Virus record (IMG/VR): IMGVR_UViG_3300030099_004448
Coordinates: 62,001-126,000 of that record
Strand: one strand, 5' to 3'
Source: a virus
Length of the DNA stretch: 64,000 nt
In this document: piece after piece, positions 47,201 through 57,658 of the stretch
Layout: every line of letters begins with the position of its first letter
How positions within the stretch are numbered: position 1 is the first letter of the stretch
Position numbers and translations under genes: made by a program
The notes under the pieces: generated by a model
Databases searched by the model: none
Told to the model about the DNA's origin: nothing
Seen by the model: only the letters and a program-made list of their open reading frames with translations

Positions 47201-49506
47201 GTAACGGAACGAAAGTTGTAAAGAGAAACGGTGTAACCGAGAGTCTTGATCTTGATAAAATTCATAAGATGGTGGAGAGCGCTTGTGAGAATCTCGCAGG
47301 TGTTTCTGCATCTCAAGTGGAGATTCAATCAGGTATTCAGTTCTACGATGGAATCACTACAGGTGAAATTCAAGAAATCCTTGTACGTTCTGCCTCCGAT
47401 CTGATTGATTTGGAATCCCCAAACTATCAGTTTGTTGCAGCGCGTCTACTTTTGTTTGGTCTTTACAAACAAGTCTTTGGTCCCGAGTGGAACCAAGGAT
47501 TCCCCCACATCCTTGATCATGTCAATGGTGGTATTAAGAAGAAGATTTACGATAGGACATTAGCCAATGCGTACACTGCAGAAGAATGGGACAAGATTAA
47601 TTCTTGGATTGATCATGGGCGCGATTTTCTATTCACTTATGCAGGTCTACGTCAAGTCTGTGATAAGTACCTTGTGCAAGACAGAAGTTGCGGCGAACTT
47701 TACGAAACGCCACAATATATGTACATGTTAATTTCTGCAACTATTTTTCAGAAATATCCCCTAGATATTAGACTGGACTATGTTCGTAGATACTACAATG
47801 CCATCTCCAAACACAAAATCAACATTCCCACACCTATCATGGCGGGAGTGCGAACTGCACTTCGACAATTTGCTAGCTGTGTTCTTGTTGATGTTGATGA
47901 CTCCCTCGATAGCATCTTTAGTTCTGATATGGCTATCGGCAGATATGTTGCACAAAGGGCGGGTATCGGTATCAACGCGGGCAGAATCCGTGGCATCAAC
48001 GCTAAAATCCGAGACGGAGAAGTACAACACACTGGCGTTGTTCCTTTTCTTAAAAAATTTGAATCAACTGTACGATGTTGCACACAAAATGGGATTCGTG
48101 GTGGATCAGCGACAGTCCACTTCCCCATCTGGCACCAAGAAATCGAAGACATCATCGTTCTAAAGAATAACAAAGGAACGGAAGATAATCGTGTCAGAAA
48201 ACTGGACTACTCAATCCAAATCTCAAAGATCTTCTACGAAAGATTCATCCAAGATGGAGACATCACCCTATTCAGTCCTCACGATGTCCCAGGTCTGTAT
48301 GATGCTTTTGGCACTGACGAGTTTGATGATCTCTATACACGTTATGAATCTGATGGACGTATCCCGAAGAAGACTATCAAAGCTCAAGCACTCATTCTGG
48401 ACATCCTGAAAGAACGTGCAGAGACTGGTCGTTTGTATATCATGAACATCGATCACTGCAATTCTCACTCTTCATTCATCGATAAGGTGAATATGTCCAA
48501 CCTGTGTCAGGAGATCACTCTTCCCACAGATCCTATCGGACATATTGATGATGCATCTGGTGAGATTGCTCTTTGTGTTCTCTCCGCAGTGAACGTTGGC
48601 AAACTTAAGAATCTCGATGAACTTGAAGAACTTTGTGATCTGTCTGTCCGTGGTCTAGAAGAACTGATTGATTATCAAGACTATCCTGTAGTTGCTGCAG
48701 AAATTGCAACAAAGGCACGTAGGTCTCTTGGTATTGGATTCATTGGACTTGCACACTTCCTTGCAAAGAACGGTCTTAAGTACGATTCTCAAGAAGCTTG
48801 GGATCGAGTTCATGAACTTACCGAAGCATTCCAATACTACCTCCTTAAGTCTTCCTGTAAAATTGCAGAACAAAAAGGTCCTTGCACCGACTTCAATCGA
48901 ACGAAGTATTTTGATGGAAAACTTCCAATTGATACATACAAGAGTGATGTTGATGAGATCACTTCTAAGGAGCTGAACTATGATTGGGAGGGTCTTAGAG
49001 CATCTATCGCCACCCACGGACTACGGCACTCAACATTGTCCGCACAAATGCCATCGGAAAGTAGTTCCGTTGTGTCAAACGCAACAAATGGAATCGAACC
49101 TCCTCGCGGATACCTGTCCATTAAGAAGAGTAAAAAGGGACCTCTTAAACAGATCGTTCCTCAGTATAATACCTACAAAGGCAATTATACTCTCCTCTGG
49201 GACATGCCTGATAATACTGGGTATATCAATGTTGTTGCTGTCATGCAAAAGTTCTTTGACCAAGCGATCAGTGGAAACTGGTCCTATAATCCAGGGAACT
49301 ATCCCGACAATGAAGTACCCGTCTCAGTAATGGCACAAGACTTCCTAAAAACATATAAGTATGGGTGGAAGACTTCTTACTATCAGAACACTTACGATAA
49401 CAAAACAGATGAGATAAAAGAGGATACAAAAGAAGATCAACTTAAGGCTTTGGAACAGTTGATCATGGAAACTAGTGATGACGACTGCGAATCTTGCAAG
49501 ATCTAA
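47197..49506 (+). CDS. nrdA: Class Ia ribonucleotide reductase large subunit NrdA
   Basis: A 769-residue catalytic subunit that reduces ribonucleoside diphosphates. The N-terminal ATP cone (VVKRNGVTESLDLDKIHKM) is present. The three catalytic cysteines lie in ASCVLVD, SNLCQEI and ALCVLSA, with MPSESSSVVSNATNGIEPPR and the C-terminal C-E-S-C-K-I that exchanges thiols with glutaredoxin or thioredoxin. It supplies dNTPs for phage DNA synthesis. Start ATG 47197 overlaps the gp61 stop. Confidence 0.98.
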   Translation: MSNGTKVVKRNGVTESLDLDKIHKMVESACENLAGVSASQVEIQSGIQFYDGITTGEIQEILVRSASDLIDLESPNYQFVAARLLLFGLYKQVFGPEWNQGFPHILDHVNGGIKKKIYDRTLANAYTAEEWDKINSWIDHGRDFLFTYAGLRQVCDKYLVQDRSCGELYETPQYMYMLISATIFQKYPLDIRLDYVRRYYNAISKHKINIPTPIMAGVRTALRQFASCVLVDVDDSLDSIFSSDMAIGRYVAQRAGIGINAGRIRGINAKIRDGEVQHTGVVPFLKKFESTVRCCTQNGIRGGSATVHFPIWHQEIEDIIVLKNNKGTEDNRVRKLDYSIQISKIFYERFIQDGDITLFSPHDVPGLYDAFGTDEFDDLYTRYESDGRIPKKTIKAQALILDILKERAETGRLYIMNIDHCNSHSSFIDKVNMSNLCQEITLPTDPIGHIDDASGEIALCVLSAVNVGKLKNLDELEELCDLSVRGLEELIDYQDYPVVAAEIATKARRSLGIGFIGLAHFLAKNGLKYDSQEAWDRVHELTEAFQYYLLKSSCKIAEQKGPCTDFNRTKYFDGKLPIDTYKSDVDEITSKELNYDWEGLRASIATHGLRHSTLSAQMPSESSSVVSNATNGIEPPRGYLSIKKSKKGPLKQIVPQYNTYKGNYTLLWDMPDNTGYINVVAVMQKFFDQAISGNWSYNPGNYPDNEVPVSVMAQDFLKTYKYGWKTSYYQNTYDNKTDEIKEDTKEDQLKALEQLIMETSDDDCESCKI

Positions 49507-49527
49507 ACACAACCCCCGAGGAATTAA

Positions 49528-50676
49528 ATGTCAGTTGAAGGTATGACCGTATTAAACACATCTACAGACGTAAACGCTAGAAAACAACCTATGTTTTTTG
49601 GAGCTCCTTTGGGGATCCAAAGATATGACCAATTCAAGTATCCAGTTTTTGACAAACTCACTCAACAACAACTCGGTTATTTCTGGAGACCCGAAGAAAT
49701 TTCTCTCCAAAAAGATCGCGGTGACTATCAGACTCTTGCACCAGAACAGAAGCACATCTTCACTAGTAACCTTAAGTACCAGATCATGTTGGATTCTGTA
49801 CAAGGGCGCGGTCCTGGGATGGCTTTTATCCCTTACTGTTCACTCCCTGAACTAGAGGCGTGCATGACCGTGTGGGAGTTCATGGAGATGATCCACTCTC
49901 GTTCATATACATACATCATCAAGAATGTATATGCCGATCCTGGCGAGGTCTTCGATCACATTCTGGATGATGACAAGATTGTTGCTCGTGCAGAGTCAGT
50001 AACTTCTGCATATAATGAGTTTGTTGAGGCAGCACACCTGTATGACACAGGTAATATGTGGAAAGGAGAGTTCAAAGACTCCCCTACTGCTGCGTGGGAA
50101 TCAAAAGAATTGAAGAGGAAACTTTATCGTGCAGTCGCCAATGTCAATATTCTCGAAGGCATCAGGTTCTATGTTTCGTTCGCTTGCTCGTTTGCGTTTG
50201 GTGAACTCAAACTTATGGAAGGATCCGCTAAAATCATCTCTCTCATCGCCAGAGACGAAAATCAACATCTTGTCATTACTCAAAACATCCTCAACAAATG
50301 GCGTGACGGGGATGACCCAGAAATGGAAGAGATTGCTAGGGAAGAAAAACCCGTAGTAGAAGAGATGTTCAGGAAAACTGTGGATGAAGAGAAACGTTGG
50401 GCAGAATACCTGTTCAAAGATGGATCCATGATCGGACTGAATGATAAACTTCTAGCACAGTATGTTGAGTGGATTGCAAATCGTCGTATGAAGGCGATTG
50501 GTTTGAAACCCATTTATGATATTCCTGCTAAAAATAATCCTCTTCCTTGGACAGAACATTGGATCTCTTCAAAGGGTCTCCAAGTCGCTCCTCAAGAGAC
50601 AGAAGTTGAGTCATACGTTGTCGGTGGCATCAAACAGGACGTTAAAAAAGATACCTTTGCTGGATTCCAACTCTGA
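49528..50676 (+). CDS. nrdB: Class Ia ribonucleotide reductase small subunit NrdB
   Basis: A 382-residue di-iron radical subunit. SRSYTYIIKNVYADPGEVFD contains the radical tyrosine (E. coli Y122 context SRSYTHII), with iron ligands in EACMTVWEFMEMIHS, the helix NILEGIRFYVSFA and ARDENQHLVITQNI. C-terminus ends FAGFQL, the tail that docks to NrdA. GAGGAA ribosome binding site before ATG. Pairs with nrdA directly upstream. Confidence 0.98.
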   Translation: MSVEGMTVLNTSTDVNARKQPMFFGAPLGIQRYDQFKYPVFDKLTQQQLGYFWRPEEISLQKDRGDYQTLAPEQKHIFTSNLKYQIMLDSVQGRGPGMAFIPYCSLPELEACMTVWEFMEMIHSRSYTYIIKNVYADPGEVFDHILDDDKIVARAESVTSAYNEFVEAAHLYDTGNMWKGEFKDSPTAAWESKELKRKLYRAVANVNILEGIRFYVSFACSFAFGELKLMEGSAKIISLIARDENQHLVITQNILNKWRDGDDPEMEEIAREEKPVVEEMFRKTVDEEKRWAEYLFKDGSMIGLNDKLLAQYVEWIANRRMKAIGLKPIYDIPAKNNPLPWTEHWISSKGLQVAPQETEVESYVVGGIKQDVKKDTFAGFQL

Positions 50677-50683
50677 TTCTACG

Positions 50684-50716
50684 GGGACTAAATACATTAT
50701 AGTGTTGTATAGTCCC
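50684..50716 (+). promoter_or_regulatory. Hairpin overlapping a late promoter
   Basis: CTAAATA (50688-50694), 33 bases before ATG 50728, is embedded in an inverted repeat GGGACT-aa-ATACA / TGTATAGTCCC (loop 9 bases). No T tract follows, so the hairpin is not a standard terminator. Late promoter for the fibre-like genes. Confidence 0.5.
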
Positions 50717-50727
50717 TGTAACCCAGA

Positions 50728-53700
50728 ATGGCGAAGCAGACAATTGATATCGGATCTCAGCCAAATGATGGAACAGGTGATTCCCTAAGAGATGGCGCTC
50801 AGAAGATCAATAGTAACTTTAATGAGATATATCAAAGTTTTGGTGATGGTTTTAATTTATCCCAATTAACCATTGGTACTGCTACTACCGCAGGGTTTGC
50901 ACAAACTGCGGGAATTGCAACGAATGCACAAAATTTAAATGGGCAACCTGCTTCATTTTACTTAAATTATAATAATCTAAACAACCTACCAACAATCCCA
51001 ACCAATACTAATCAGTTAACCAACGGTGCTGGTTATATTACTAACACTGCTCTTGTAGGATATGCAACGGATGGAGATCTAGTAGGATTCCAAACTGCTG
51101 GAAATTTAGTAGGGTTTATAACAAATATTCAAGCCGGTGCGGGAATTTCTGTATTTGAATCCCCTGCCGGCAATTTTATTGTCACATCAACTGGTGGTCT
51201 TGTAGAAATTGTTGGAGATACTACTCCACAACTTGGTGGTGATTTAGATCTCAATGCCAGAACTATTAACGGAACTGGTAATATTGATATCTCTGGTCAG
51301 ATTGATATTACTGGTAACTTGGTAGTCGGTGGTGTTATCACGGGAGATCTAACAGGAACTGCCTCTACAGCTTCATTTGCAACAACTGCTTTTAATATTT
51401 CTGGAGCTCCAGATCTTGTACTTGGAGTGGTAACGGCAACATCTTTCCATGGTTCTGCTTCTGGATTAACTAATATACCCTCTGCACAATTAACTGGTGC
51501 TCTCCCTGCAATTTCTGGTGCTAACTTAACTGGTATTGCTACGGATGTTGGACTTGCAGGAGTTCAAGCAGAAGTTAATGCACTTGGAACTAATCTGAAC
51601 ATTGTAGGATTCTACGATGCTGTTGCTGGTGTTGTAACTGGACTGACTCTTGTCGGACAAGCAAGAGGTATTTCCATTGGATCTACACTTGCAGTATCTG
51701 GTATTAGCACTGGTGATTATTATATCGTTTCAGTAGGTGGAACGGAAGTTGGTATTGCAACTTATTCTAGACCTGGTATTTCCAGTGTATATTCTGGTGA
51801 TTGGATCGTTGGTATTGATACCAATGCATACTCAATCCTATCTTATTCTCAACAGGTTGTTGCACCAAGAGCAACTAGATCAGATTTCTCCGATACTTTA
51901 GAATCAAACTCTAGTGTAAACACCAGTGGTATTATTACTGCAGGATCTTTTGATGGATCTCTTGCTGCATCAAATCTTACTGGAGCTTTACCTGCAATTA
52001 GTGGTGCAAGTCTAACGAATCTTACTGGAGCATCTGCAGGAACTTTCGGTGATCCATATACAGTACCTACAGTAACAGTTGATTCTAATGGAAGAATCAC
52101 TGGAATATCTACTGTAAGTATTTCTGGTGGAGCTCTTGGGGGAAACAGGTGGTCTAATCATCCATCAGGTATCAGTACATCTTCTTCTGTTGGTATTGGA
52201 ACTACGACCATTACATCAACTCTTACAGTAAAGGGTGATGGTATTGTTGATGGAGCATTCCAAATTGGACTAAATGCAGCTACAACTGCCACTCTCAATT
52301 TAACGAGTAATTCATCCTTAAGTTATGGTGGAAATAATCTAACTCTAAGAAATGATAGAACTAGTGGAAGAGTAGTTCTAATGGGTGATAATGGTGTAGA
52401 GATTCTAAATCATGATACTGATGCAAGAGCTGCATGGTTTAGAAGTGGAATTGCATATTTGTATAATGAAGGTAATCTTAAGTTACAAACAACCACTGGT
52501 GGTATAGATGTTACTGGTGTAGTCACTGCAACCAAATTTGTTGGTGATGGATCTGGACTAATCGGGGTTACCGCTTCTGGTACAGGAATTGAAGTCAAAG
52601 ATTCTGGAAGTGTTGTTGGAACTGCAGGAACTATTGACTTTGGTACAGGTGTTGATGTATCTCCAGCCTCTGCAGGAATTGTTACCATAACTGTTAATGC
52701 TGGTGCTGCGGATACTGCATCTATAGTTTCCACATCATCTACAATAACTGATACATTAACATTAAGAGATGACAACGACGACACCAGAAAAACTACATTT
52801 ACTCATGATAGAAACGTTTACTTTGATGATACTGGATTACTTACCAGTGATGGTTTGGTCATCAATAATCGTAAAGGTGAAATAGTATTTGTTAATAGTG
52901 AGGGTGAAACTTTTTATGGAAATAATGGACCATCCCTTGCACTTAAAGAACAGAGTGTAGGCATCGGAACCACAAATCCACTGCAAGCTCTCGACGTAAG
53001 AGGTAATGCACTAGTCAGTGGCATCCTTACCGCAACTGGTGGATTCTCTGGATCTATTGATTCTGCAAATAACTTGACTGGTGGTATTGCAACCGCAACT
53101 CAACTTAGTGTAAGTGGGGTAACCACAATCAGTCTGGGAAGAATCCAAGCAAATGCTGATGCAAATATCAGATTTGGTAATGGCGCACTATCTGGATCTG
53201 TAGTTAGAAATATTGCAATCGGTGACCAAGTTCTTCAGTCCATGACTGGTGGTTCTGGTAGAAACATTGGTGTGGGTGAGTTTGCACTTAAAAATGTTTC
53301 TAGTGGTGCATACAACGTTGGACTTGGTATCAGAGCGGGTGAGAAAATAAACACTGGATCTTATAACGTAGTTCTCGGTGGATTCAATGGTGATACCACT
53401 GATTTGGGTATTATCAATTCATCAAATAATGTTGTAATTTCTGATGGACAGGGAGACATCAGATTCTACTCAAACGGAAGTAAGAACACTGGTATTAATA
53501 CTACCGTTCTCTCAAATGAAGATGTAACAGTTGGTGGTAGTTTGACTGCAACATCTTTCCATGGATCCGCTACTGGACTTACAAATATTCCTGCAGGACA
53601 ACTAACTGGAGTATTACCTACCATCGACGGTAGTAACTTAATTAACGTTACTGCAAGTGGTACTGGTGTTAACGTTCTGAACAATCAGAACACTTTAGGT

Positions 53701-54834
53701 GTTGCTGGAACATTTGATTTTAGTTCTGGTATTAATGCAAACTTTGGTGTTGGAATCTCAACTATATCTGTTGATCCTCATTTAGGATTAACTCAGGTAA
53801 ATGTATCTGGAGTTGGAACAATTGCAACTCTATCTTCCTCAAATTTAAGTGCAACTTCTCTTTCTGTTGGAGTCCTTGGTCTAACAATTAATAATAGTAG
53901 TATTGGTAATAATGGTTCTGGAAATATAAACTGGGGAACTGGTAATTTCTATTTCAATGGAAGTAGTGGAGTTAGAGAAATTGGTTGGACTAATGGAGAT
54001 GGTAGACTTAGAGTTACTGATGAGTTTAACAGAATAAAAATCGTAGGTGGTAATGGTGGTACTGGTCAAGAACTTGCAGAATTCCAAGCCGGGGGTGTTG
54101 TAGAATTATTCTATGCAGGAACAAATCCTGGAGTAAGATTGAGAACGACCGAAAAAGGAATTTATTTCCCTGAAGAATTGGTATATGCTCCTGTTGGTAT
54201 TGTAAGTGCATATGAGTTCGTCGGTTCTGCTGTGGGACTAACCAGTATTCCTGCAGCACAACTTACAGGATCACTACCTGCGATTGATGGTTCTAATCTG
54301 ATTGGAGTTATTGCTTCTGGTACTGGTATTGAAATTAAGGATAGTGACTCTGTTGTTGGTTCTGCTGGAACCGTCAACTTTGGAGATGGATTGACAGTAT
54401 CACCAGTATCTGCTGGTGTTGTTACTGTCACTGCATCAGGTGGTTCGCTTCAAAGTAGAACCATCGTTTCAGCATCAACTACTTCAATCGCAGATGATGC
54501 GGTTGGGTTTACTACTGCTGCAGGATTTAAAGCATATACCTTAATGAAGGTAGGTGTATCGACTGCAGCTTGGATTAGAATATATACTGATAGTACATCT
54601 AGAGCTAATGACAGTTCTAGATCTGTTGGAGAAGATCCATCACCAGGAAGTGGAGTAATTGCAGAGGTGGTAACCACTGGAATTTCTACGCAACAAATGA
54701 TTACTCCTTTTGCTATGGGTGGAAATATGGACGATCCCGTTAGTAATGTTATTTACTTGGCAATCAAAAACCTTTCTGGTTCAACGCAAACAATTACCGC
54801 AAACCTCACTATTCTTCAACTGGAGGCTCAATAA
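50728..54834 (+). CDS. Large fibre-like structural protein with repeated modules
   Basis: A 1368-residue Gly/Thr/Ser/Ile-rich beta protein. MAKQTIDIGSQPNDGTGDSL and RDGAQKINSNFNEIY at the start are a common opening of T4-like virion fibres. The rest repeats a module 'TATSFHGSASGLTNIPSAQL-TGALPAI.G.NL' followed in some copies by 'ASGTGIEVKDSGSVVGTAGT-I.FG'. A GIGTTNPLQALDVRG segment near 750 and an IGVGEFALKN segment near 850 are typical of trimeric fibre shafts. Probably tail or head fibre binding the host; the C-terminal 110 residues differ and may be the tip. Confidence 0.75.
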   Translation: MAKQTIDIGSQPNDGTGDSLRDGAQKINSNFNEIYQSFGDGFNLSQLTIGTATTAGFAQTAGIATNAQNLNGQPASFYLNYNNLNNLPTIPTNTNQLTNGAGYITNTALVGYATDGDLVGFQTAGNLVGFITNIQAGAGISVFESPAGNFIVTSTGGLVEIVGDTTPQLGGDLDLNARTINGTGNIDISGQIDITGNLVVGGVITGDLTGTASTASFATTAFNISGAPDLVLGVVTATSFHGSASGLTNIPSAQLTGALPAISGANLTGIATDVGLAGVQAEVNALGTNLNIVGFYDAVAGVVTGLTLVGQARGISIGSTLAVSGISTGDYYIVSVGGTEVGIATYSRPGISSVYSGDWIVGIDTNAYSILSYSQQVVAPRATRSDFSDTLESNSSVNTSGIITAGSFDGSLAASNLTGALPAISGASLTNLTGASAGTFGDPYTVPTVTVDSNGRITGISTVSISGGALGGNRWSNHPSGISTSSSVGIGTTTITSTLTVKGDGIVDGAFQIGLNAATTATLNLTSNSSLSYGGNNLTLRNDRTSGRVVLMGDNGVEILNHDTDARAAWFRSGIAYLYNEGNLKLQTTTGGIDVTGVVTATKFVGDGSGLIGVTASGTGIEVKDSGSVVGTAGTIDFGTGVDVSPASAGIVTITVNAGAADTASIVSTSSTITDTLTLRDDNDDTRKTTFTHDRNVYFDDTGLLTSDGLVINNRKGEIVFVNSEGETFYGNNGPSLALKEQSVGIGTTNPLQALDVRGNALVSGILTATGGFSGSIDSANNLTGGIATATQLSVSGVTTISLGRIQANADANIRFGNGALSGSVVRNIAIGDQVLQSMTGGSGRNIGVGEFALKNVSSGAYNVGLGIRAGEKINTGSYNVVLGGFNGDTTDLGIINSSNNVVISDGQGDIRFYSNGSKNTGINTTVLSNEDVTVGGSLTATSFHGSATGLTNIPAGQLTGVLPTIDGSNLINVTASGTGVNVLNNQNTLGVAGTFDFSSGINANFGVGISTISVDPHLGLTQVNVSGVGTIATLSSSNLSATSLSVGVLGLTINNSSIGNNGSGNINWGTGNFYFNGSSGVREIGWTNGDGRLRVTDEFNRIKIVGGNGGTGQELAEFQAGGVVELFYAGTNPGVRLRTTEKGIYFPEELVYAPVGIVSAYEFVGSAVGLTSIPAAQLTGSLPAIDGSNLIGVIASGTGIEIKDSDSVVGSAGTVNFGDGLTVSPVSAGVVTVTASGGSLQSRTIVSASTTSIADDAVGFTTAAGFKAYTLMKVGVSTAAWIRIYTDSTSRANDSSRSVGEDPSPGSGVIAEVVTTGISTQQMITPFAMGGNMDDPVSNVIYLAIKNLSGSTQTITANLTILQLEAQ
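51424..54435 (+). repeat. Five diverged module repeats inside the fibre gene
   Basis: Modules at about 51424-51545, 51940-52030, 52519-52705, 53541-53775 and 54202-54435. Copies 1 and 4 share CAACATCTTTCCATGG at DNA level. Copies 3, 4 and 5 share the longer 'TASGTG' plus 'GTAGT-x-FG' unit. Confidence 0.75.
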
Positions 54835-54837
54835 AAA

Positions 54838-56799
54838 ATGGCTGTATCAATTAGCACAGTAGGCATCAATACTGCAGACGCAGGAACTTGGACTCGGGAT
54901 GAAGCTATAGACCTGTTGGGAATTGGATTAAGTATTGCTCAACTTCATGGAGAACCATTAAGCGGCCTCGTAGTTGGAGTTTCCACATTTAATGGCGGAG
55001 GTCAAGTCTCTCAAGCAAGTGACATATATTATCAGGATGTAAGACCTATTTCTACAAGTGGAATAGGAACAGGTGCGTCATTTTATATTACTAGAGGTGA
55101 TAGTGATTATATTGAGGGAATTGCTGTTAATCGACCTGGTTATGGATATACTGGAGGAGAGGTAGTAACTTTAAGTGCAGAAGATATTGGTGGATCGATA
55201 AATGGTGCCAGTAATATGGAACTGACACTAGTTATTGATGCAACTATTAGTGGCGGATCTGGTTATGCTCTAACCTTTACGGGCGCAGCTGGTACTTCTA
55301 TTCAATCTAGAGGTTATGATAAAAATGGGTATCAGTCTATTGGAACTGATAGAACATATACCTTTACTGAAGGTGATACTATATCTTTCCATAACGATAC
55401 TTCTGATGAGTATAGTTCTTATGATTATATGGGTCTAGTCAGATATATCGACGATAGGCCTACACTCGCGCTTGTTAGTATTGGAAATACTGAAGTCGTC
55501 TGGTCTTATGGACAAACCAATCCCTCTGGTGTTACTAGTTCATGGACTCCAAGCGCTGGGGAAGCCGGAACTTATTTCTTTGCTAGACGATATTGTGAGA
55601 ATGAAGATTATACTACAATTATTGTAGAACCTGCTGCTCCTGAAGCTATTACTTCTGTAAGTTATGGATCTACTACTGGTTGGTTCGATCAAAATCCAGA
55701 AGCAGATACTAATTCTGCTGGTAGGGTACTTAAACTAGATGTAGACACTAGTAAAGAATTTGGAACAACTTATCATATGATCTACCATGTTAATGGTAGT
55801 GCGTTATATACCAATGGATATACTGGTTGGATGCCTATCGATACTAAAACAAGATATCCTGCATATTATCAAGATGGAATGGCTTCTAAAGAATATTTGG
55901 GTGGCCATGGGTATGGGAAAAGATGGGCTGGATCATACTTATTAGACGGTAGTGATTATAGTGATATCATGAACAACCATGAAAGTATGCTGAATAATGC
56001 TTATATGGATAGTAGTTCTTATGGAATGAGACATGTCAATTATCAAAAATTGTGTGACATTCCAACAAATTATACCGCTTATGAATTGAATTTAAAGATA
56101 TACAAATCTGCAATCGATCCAAACTTTGTTGTTTTTATATGGAAGTCTCCAACGTTATCTTCCTCAGACATTAATGATAACCTTGGAGGTTGTTTCTTCT
56201 TCCACAACTTTACATCAAGTGTGATTGATTTGGATCATTATAATTTGGGAACTATTACTAGAGTAGATGCATATAGTTCAGGAAACTTCAGTAGTGATAG
56301 TGACGCTCCTTATTTACAGTTTTATACTCATCTTATAAATCTTGATCCTAATGCTGCTAAGAGAAGTGCTATGAGAGGTTATGCTGGAAATCAGGATTGG
56401 TGGACTTATGACCAGTATGAGGCAAGTACTCATGTTGAGGGTGCAGACATTTATTCTACAAGATTATATTACAGACCAGATTCAAGTGATGAAAGATATG
56501 CCGATCGCATGACTTCCAACAATGCCACTTATATTGCGAATGATATACCCTCTAGTGCATCTTCTAATAACGTAATTAAAGGACTACCTTTATGCAGTAG
56601 AATGTTACCTTGTCCTTATTATATACCAGATGATTTTGTATTAATCCAATTTGATTATAATGCAATATCTACTAATATTCAGAACGGTGACACAGTTACT
56701 ATCAGTGGATCTGAGGTCTATGAAGTGATTACTGGTTCATATGATACTAATGACCAAAGTAGAACCAAGGGTATTCTATTCTGTGCGAGGGTAGTTTGA
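54838..56799 (+). CDS. Structural or adhesin-like protein, 653 residues
   Basis: Beta-rich, with an N-terminal part (1-140) holding AVNRPGYGYTGGEVVTLSAE, a segment like those that link fibre proteins to the virion. The middle and C-terminal parts are rich in Tyr, Ser and Asp with only a few cysteines (CENEDY, KLCDIP, GGCFFFHNF, GLPLCSRMLPCPYY). No enzyme motif. It follows the large fibre gene by 3 bases and is probably a fibre or baseplate-associated receptor-binding component. Confidence 0.6.
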   Translation: MAVSISTVGINTADAGTWTRDEAIDLLGIGLSIAQLHGEPLSGLVVGVSTFNGGGQVSQASDIYYQDVRPISTSGIGTGASFYITRGDSDYIEGIAVNRPGYGYTGGEVVTLSAEDIGGSINGASNMELTLVIDATISGGSGYALTFTGAAGTSIQSRGYDKNGYQSIGTDRTYTFTEGDTISFHNDTSDEYSSYDYMGLVRYIDDRPTLALVSIGNTEVVWSYGQTNPSGVTSSWTPSAGEAGTYFFARRYCENEDYTTIIVEPAAPEAITSVSYGSTTGWFDQNPEADTNSAGRVLKLDVDTSKEFGTTYHMIYHVNGSALYTNGYTGWMPIDTKTRYPAYYQDGMASKEYLGGHGYGKRWAGSYLLDGSDYSDIMNNHESMLNNAYMDSSSYGMRHVNYQKLCDIPTNYTAYELNLKIYKSAIDPNFVVFIWKSPTLSSSDINDNLGGCFFFHNFTSSVIDLDHYNLGTITRVDAYSSGNFSSDSDAPYLQFYTHLINLDPNAAKRSAMRGYAGNQDWWTYDQYEASTHVEGADIYSTRLYYRPDSSDERYADRMTSNNATYIANDIPSSASSNNVIKGLPLCSRMLPCPYYIPDDFVLIQFDYNAISTNIQNGDTVTISGSEVYEVITGSYDTNDQSRTKGILFCARVV

Positions 56800-57023
56800 T
56801 GGCTGATTATTCACTCAACAACTTAACAACCGCAGTGGATGGCACTCCAGATGCTGCGGAGTTTGGTTCATCAGTCGAATCTGCAACTTTTGAAACAACC
56901 AATGGAACTATTTCCCCTGGTGAAATTATAAATTTAAAAATGGGTTCGATTGGATCTGCAGTTCCTGCTTATGAACCAGATAGACCACACAGAGGACAAT
57001 TATACCCACGATTTGACCACTAA
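56799..57023 (+). CDS. Small structural-type protein, 74 residues
   Basis: Starts in a TGATG overlap with the previous gene. ADYSLNNLTTAVDGTPDAAEF and a Pro-rich end YEPDRPHRGQLYPRFDH. Short companion proteins of this type often follow fibre genes; function unknown. Confidence 0.6.
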   Translation: MADYSLNNLTTAVDGTPDAAEFGSSVESATFETTNGTISPGEIINLKMGSIGSAVPAYEPDRPHRGQLYPRFDH

Positions 57024-57026
57024 ATA
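57020..57026 (+). promoter_or_regulatory. Candidate late promoter
   Basis: CTAAATA 19 bases before ATG 57046, overlapping the preceding stop codon. Confidence 0.5.
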
Positions 57027-57045
57027 AAAGAAACTGATTTAAATT

Positions 57046-57609
57046 ATGGCTACTTCGATTAAAGTTTCCGAGACTATCGAGAAACTGCCAGCGAATCCAT
57101 TCGCTTTTGAAGTTCTAAATCTTGCATCAAAACAAAAAAGTAATGCAAAGAAGGCTCAAGTATTGAGAACATATGGTGATCCTTCTTTGCAGACTGTACT
57201 GATTTGGAACTTTGATGAGAGTGTAATCTCTCTTCTTCCTGAAGGTGTTGCGCCTTACGCTAGTACTAAAGAACAAACTTCTTACTCTGGAACATTGGGT
57301 GAGAAGATTGAAACTGCAGTAAACATGATGAATGAACTGGGTTCTCAATCATTGGGTTCCCAGGATCAAGGACAGACTTCTATTAGAAAAGAATACAAAT
57401 ATTTTTACAATTTTATCAAAGGTGGTAATGATGGACTTTCCTCTATGAAGAGGGAGACTATGTTTATCAACATCCTGGAAGGTCTTCATCCTCTAGAGGC
57501 AGAACTTCTTTTGCTTACAAAAGATCATAATCTACAGACCAAGTATAAAATCAGTAAGAAAAACGTATCGGATGCTTTCCCTGAGATCCAATGGGGTAAC
57601 AGATCTTAG
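57046..57609 (+). CDS. Conserved T4-like phage protein, DUF6433 type
   Basis: A 187-residue protein recognised by AVLIWNFDE-like VLIWNFDESVISLLPEG, APYASTKEQTSYSGTLGEKI, IRKEYKYFYNFIKGGNDGLS, KRETMFINILEGLHPLEAEL and FPEIQWGNRS at the end. This family is almost universal in T4-like marine phages. Its role is not known to me; the regular helices and late-type promoter suggest a morphogenesis factor. Confidence 0.8.
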   Translation: MATSIKVSETIEKLPANPFAFEVLNLASKQKSNAKKAQVLRTYGDPSLQTVLIWNFDESVISLLPEGVAPYASTKEQTSYSGTLGEKIETAVNMMNELGSQSLGSQDQGQTSIRKEYKYFYNFIKGGNDGLSSMKRETMFINILEGLHPLEAELLLLTKDHNLQTKYKISKKNVSDAFPEIQWGNRS

Positions 57610-57629
57610 ATTCGGATTCCACTACACGC

Positions 57630-57658
57630 TTGACAAAGTGGACTTCCTAGTATATTAT
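57630..57658 (+). promoter_or_regulatory. Sigma70-type promoter
   Basis: TTGACA (57630-57635), 17-base spacer, TATTAT (57653-57658). The same place holds the late motif TATAAATA (57656-57663), so the gene at 57762 could be read both early and late. Confidence 0.75.
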
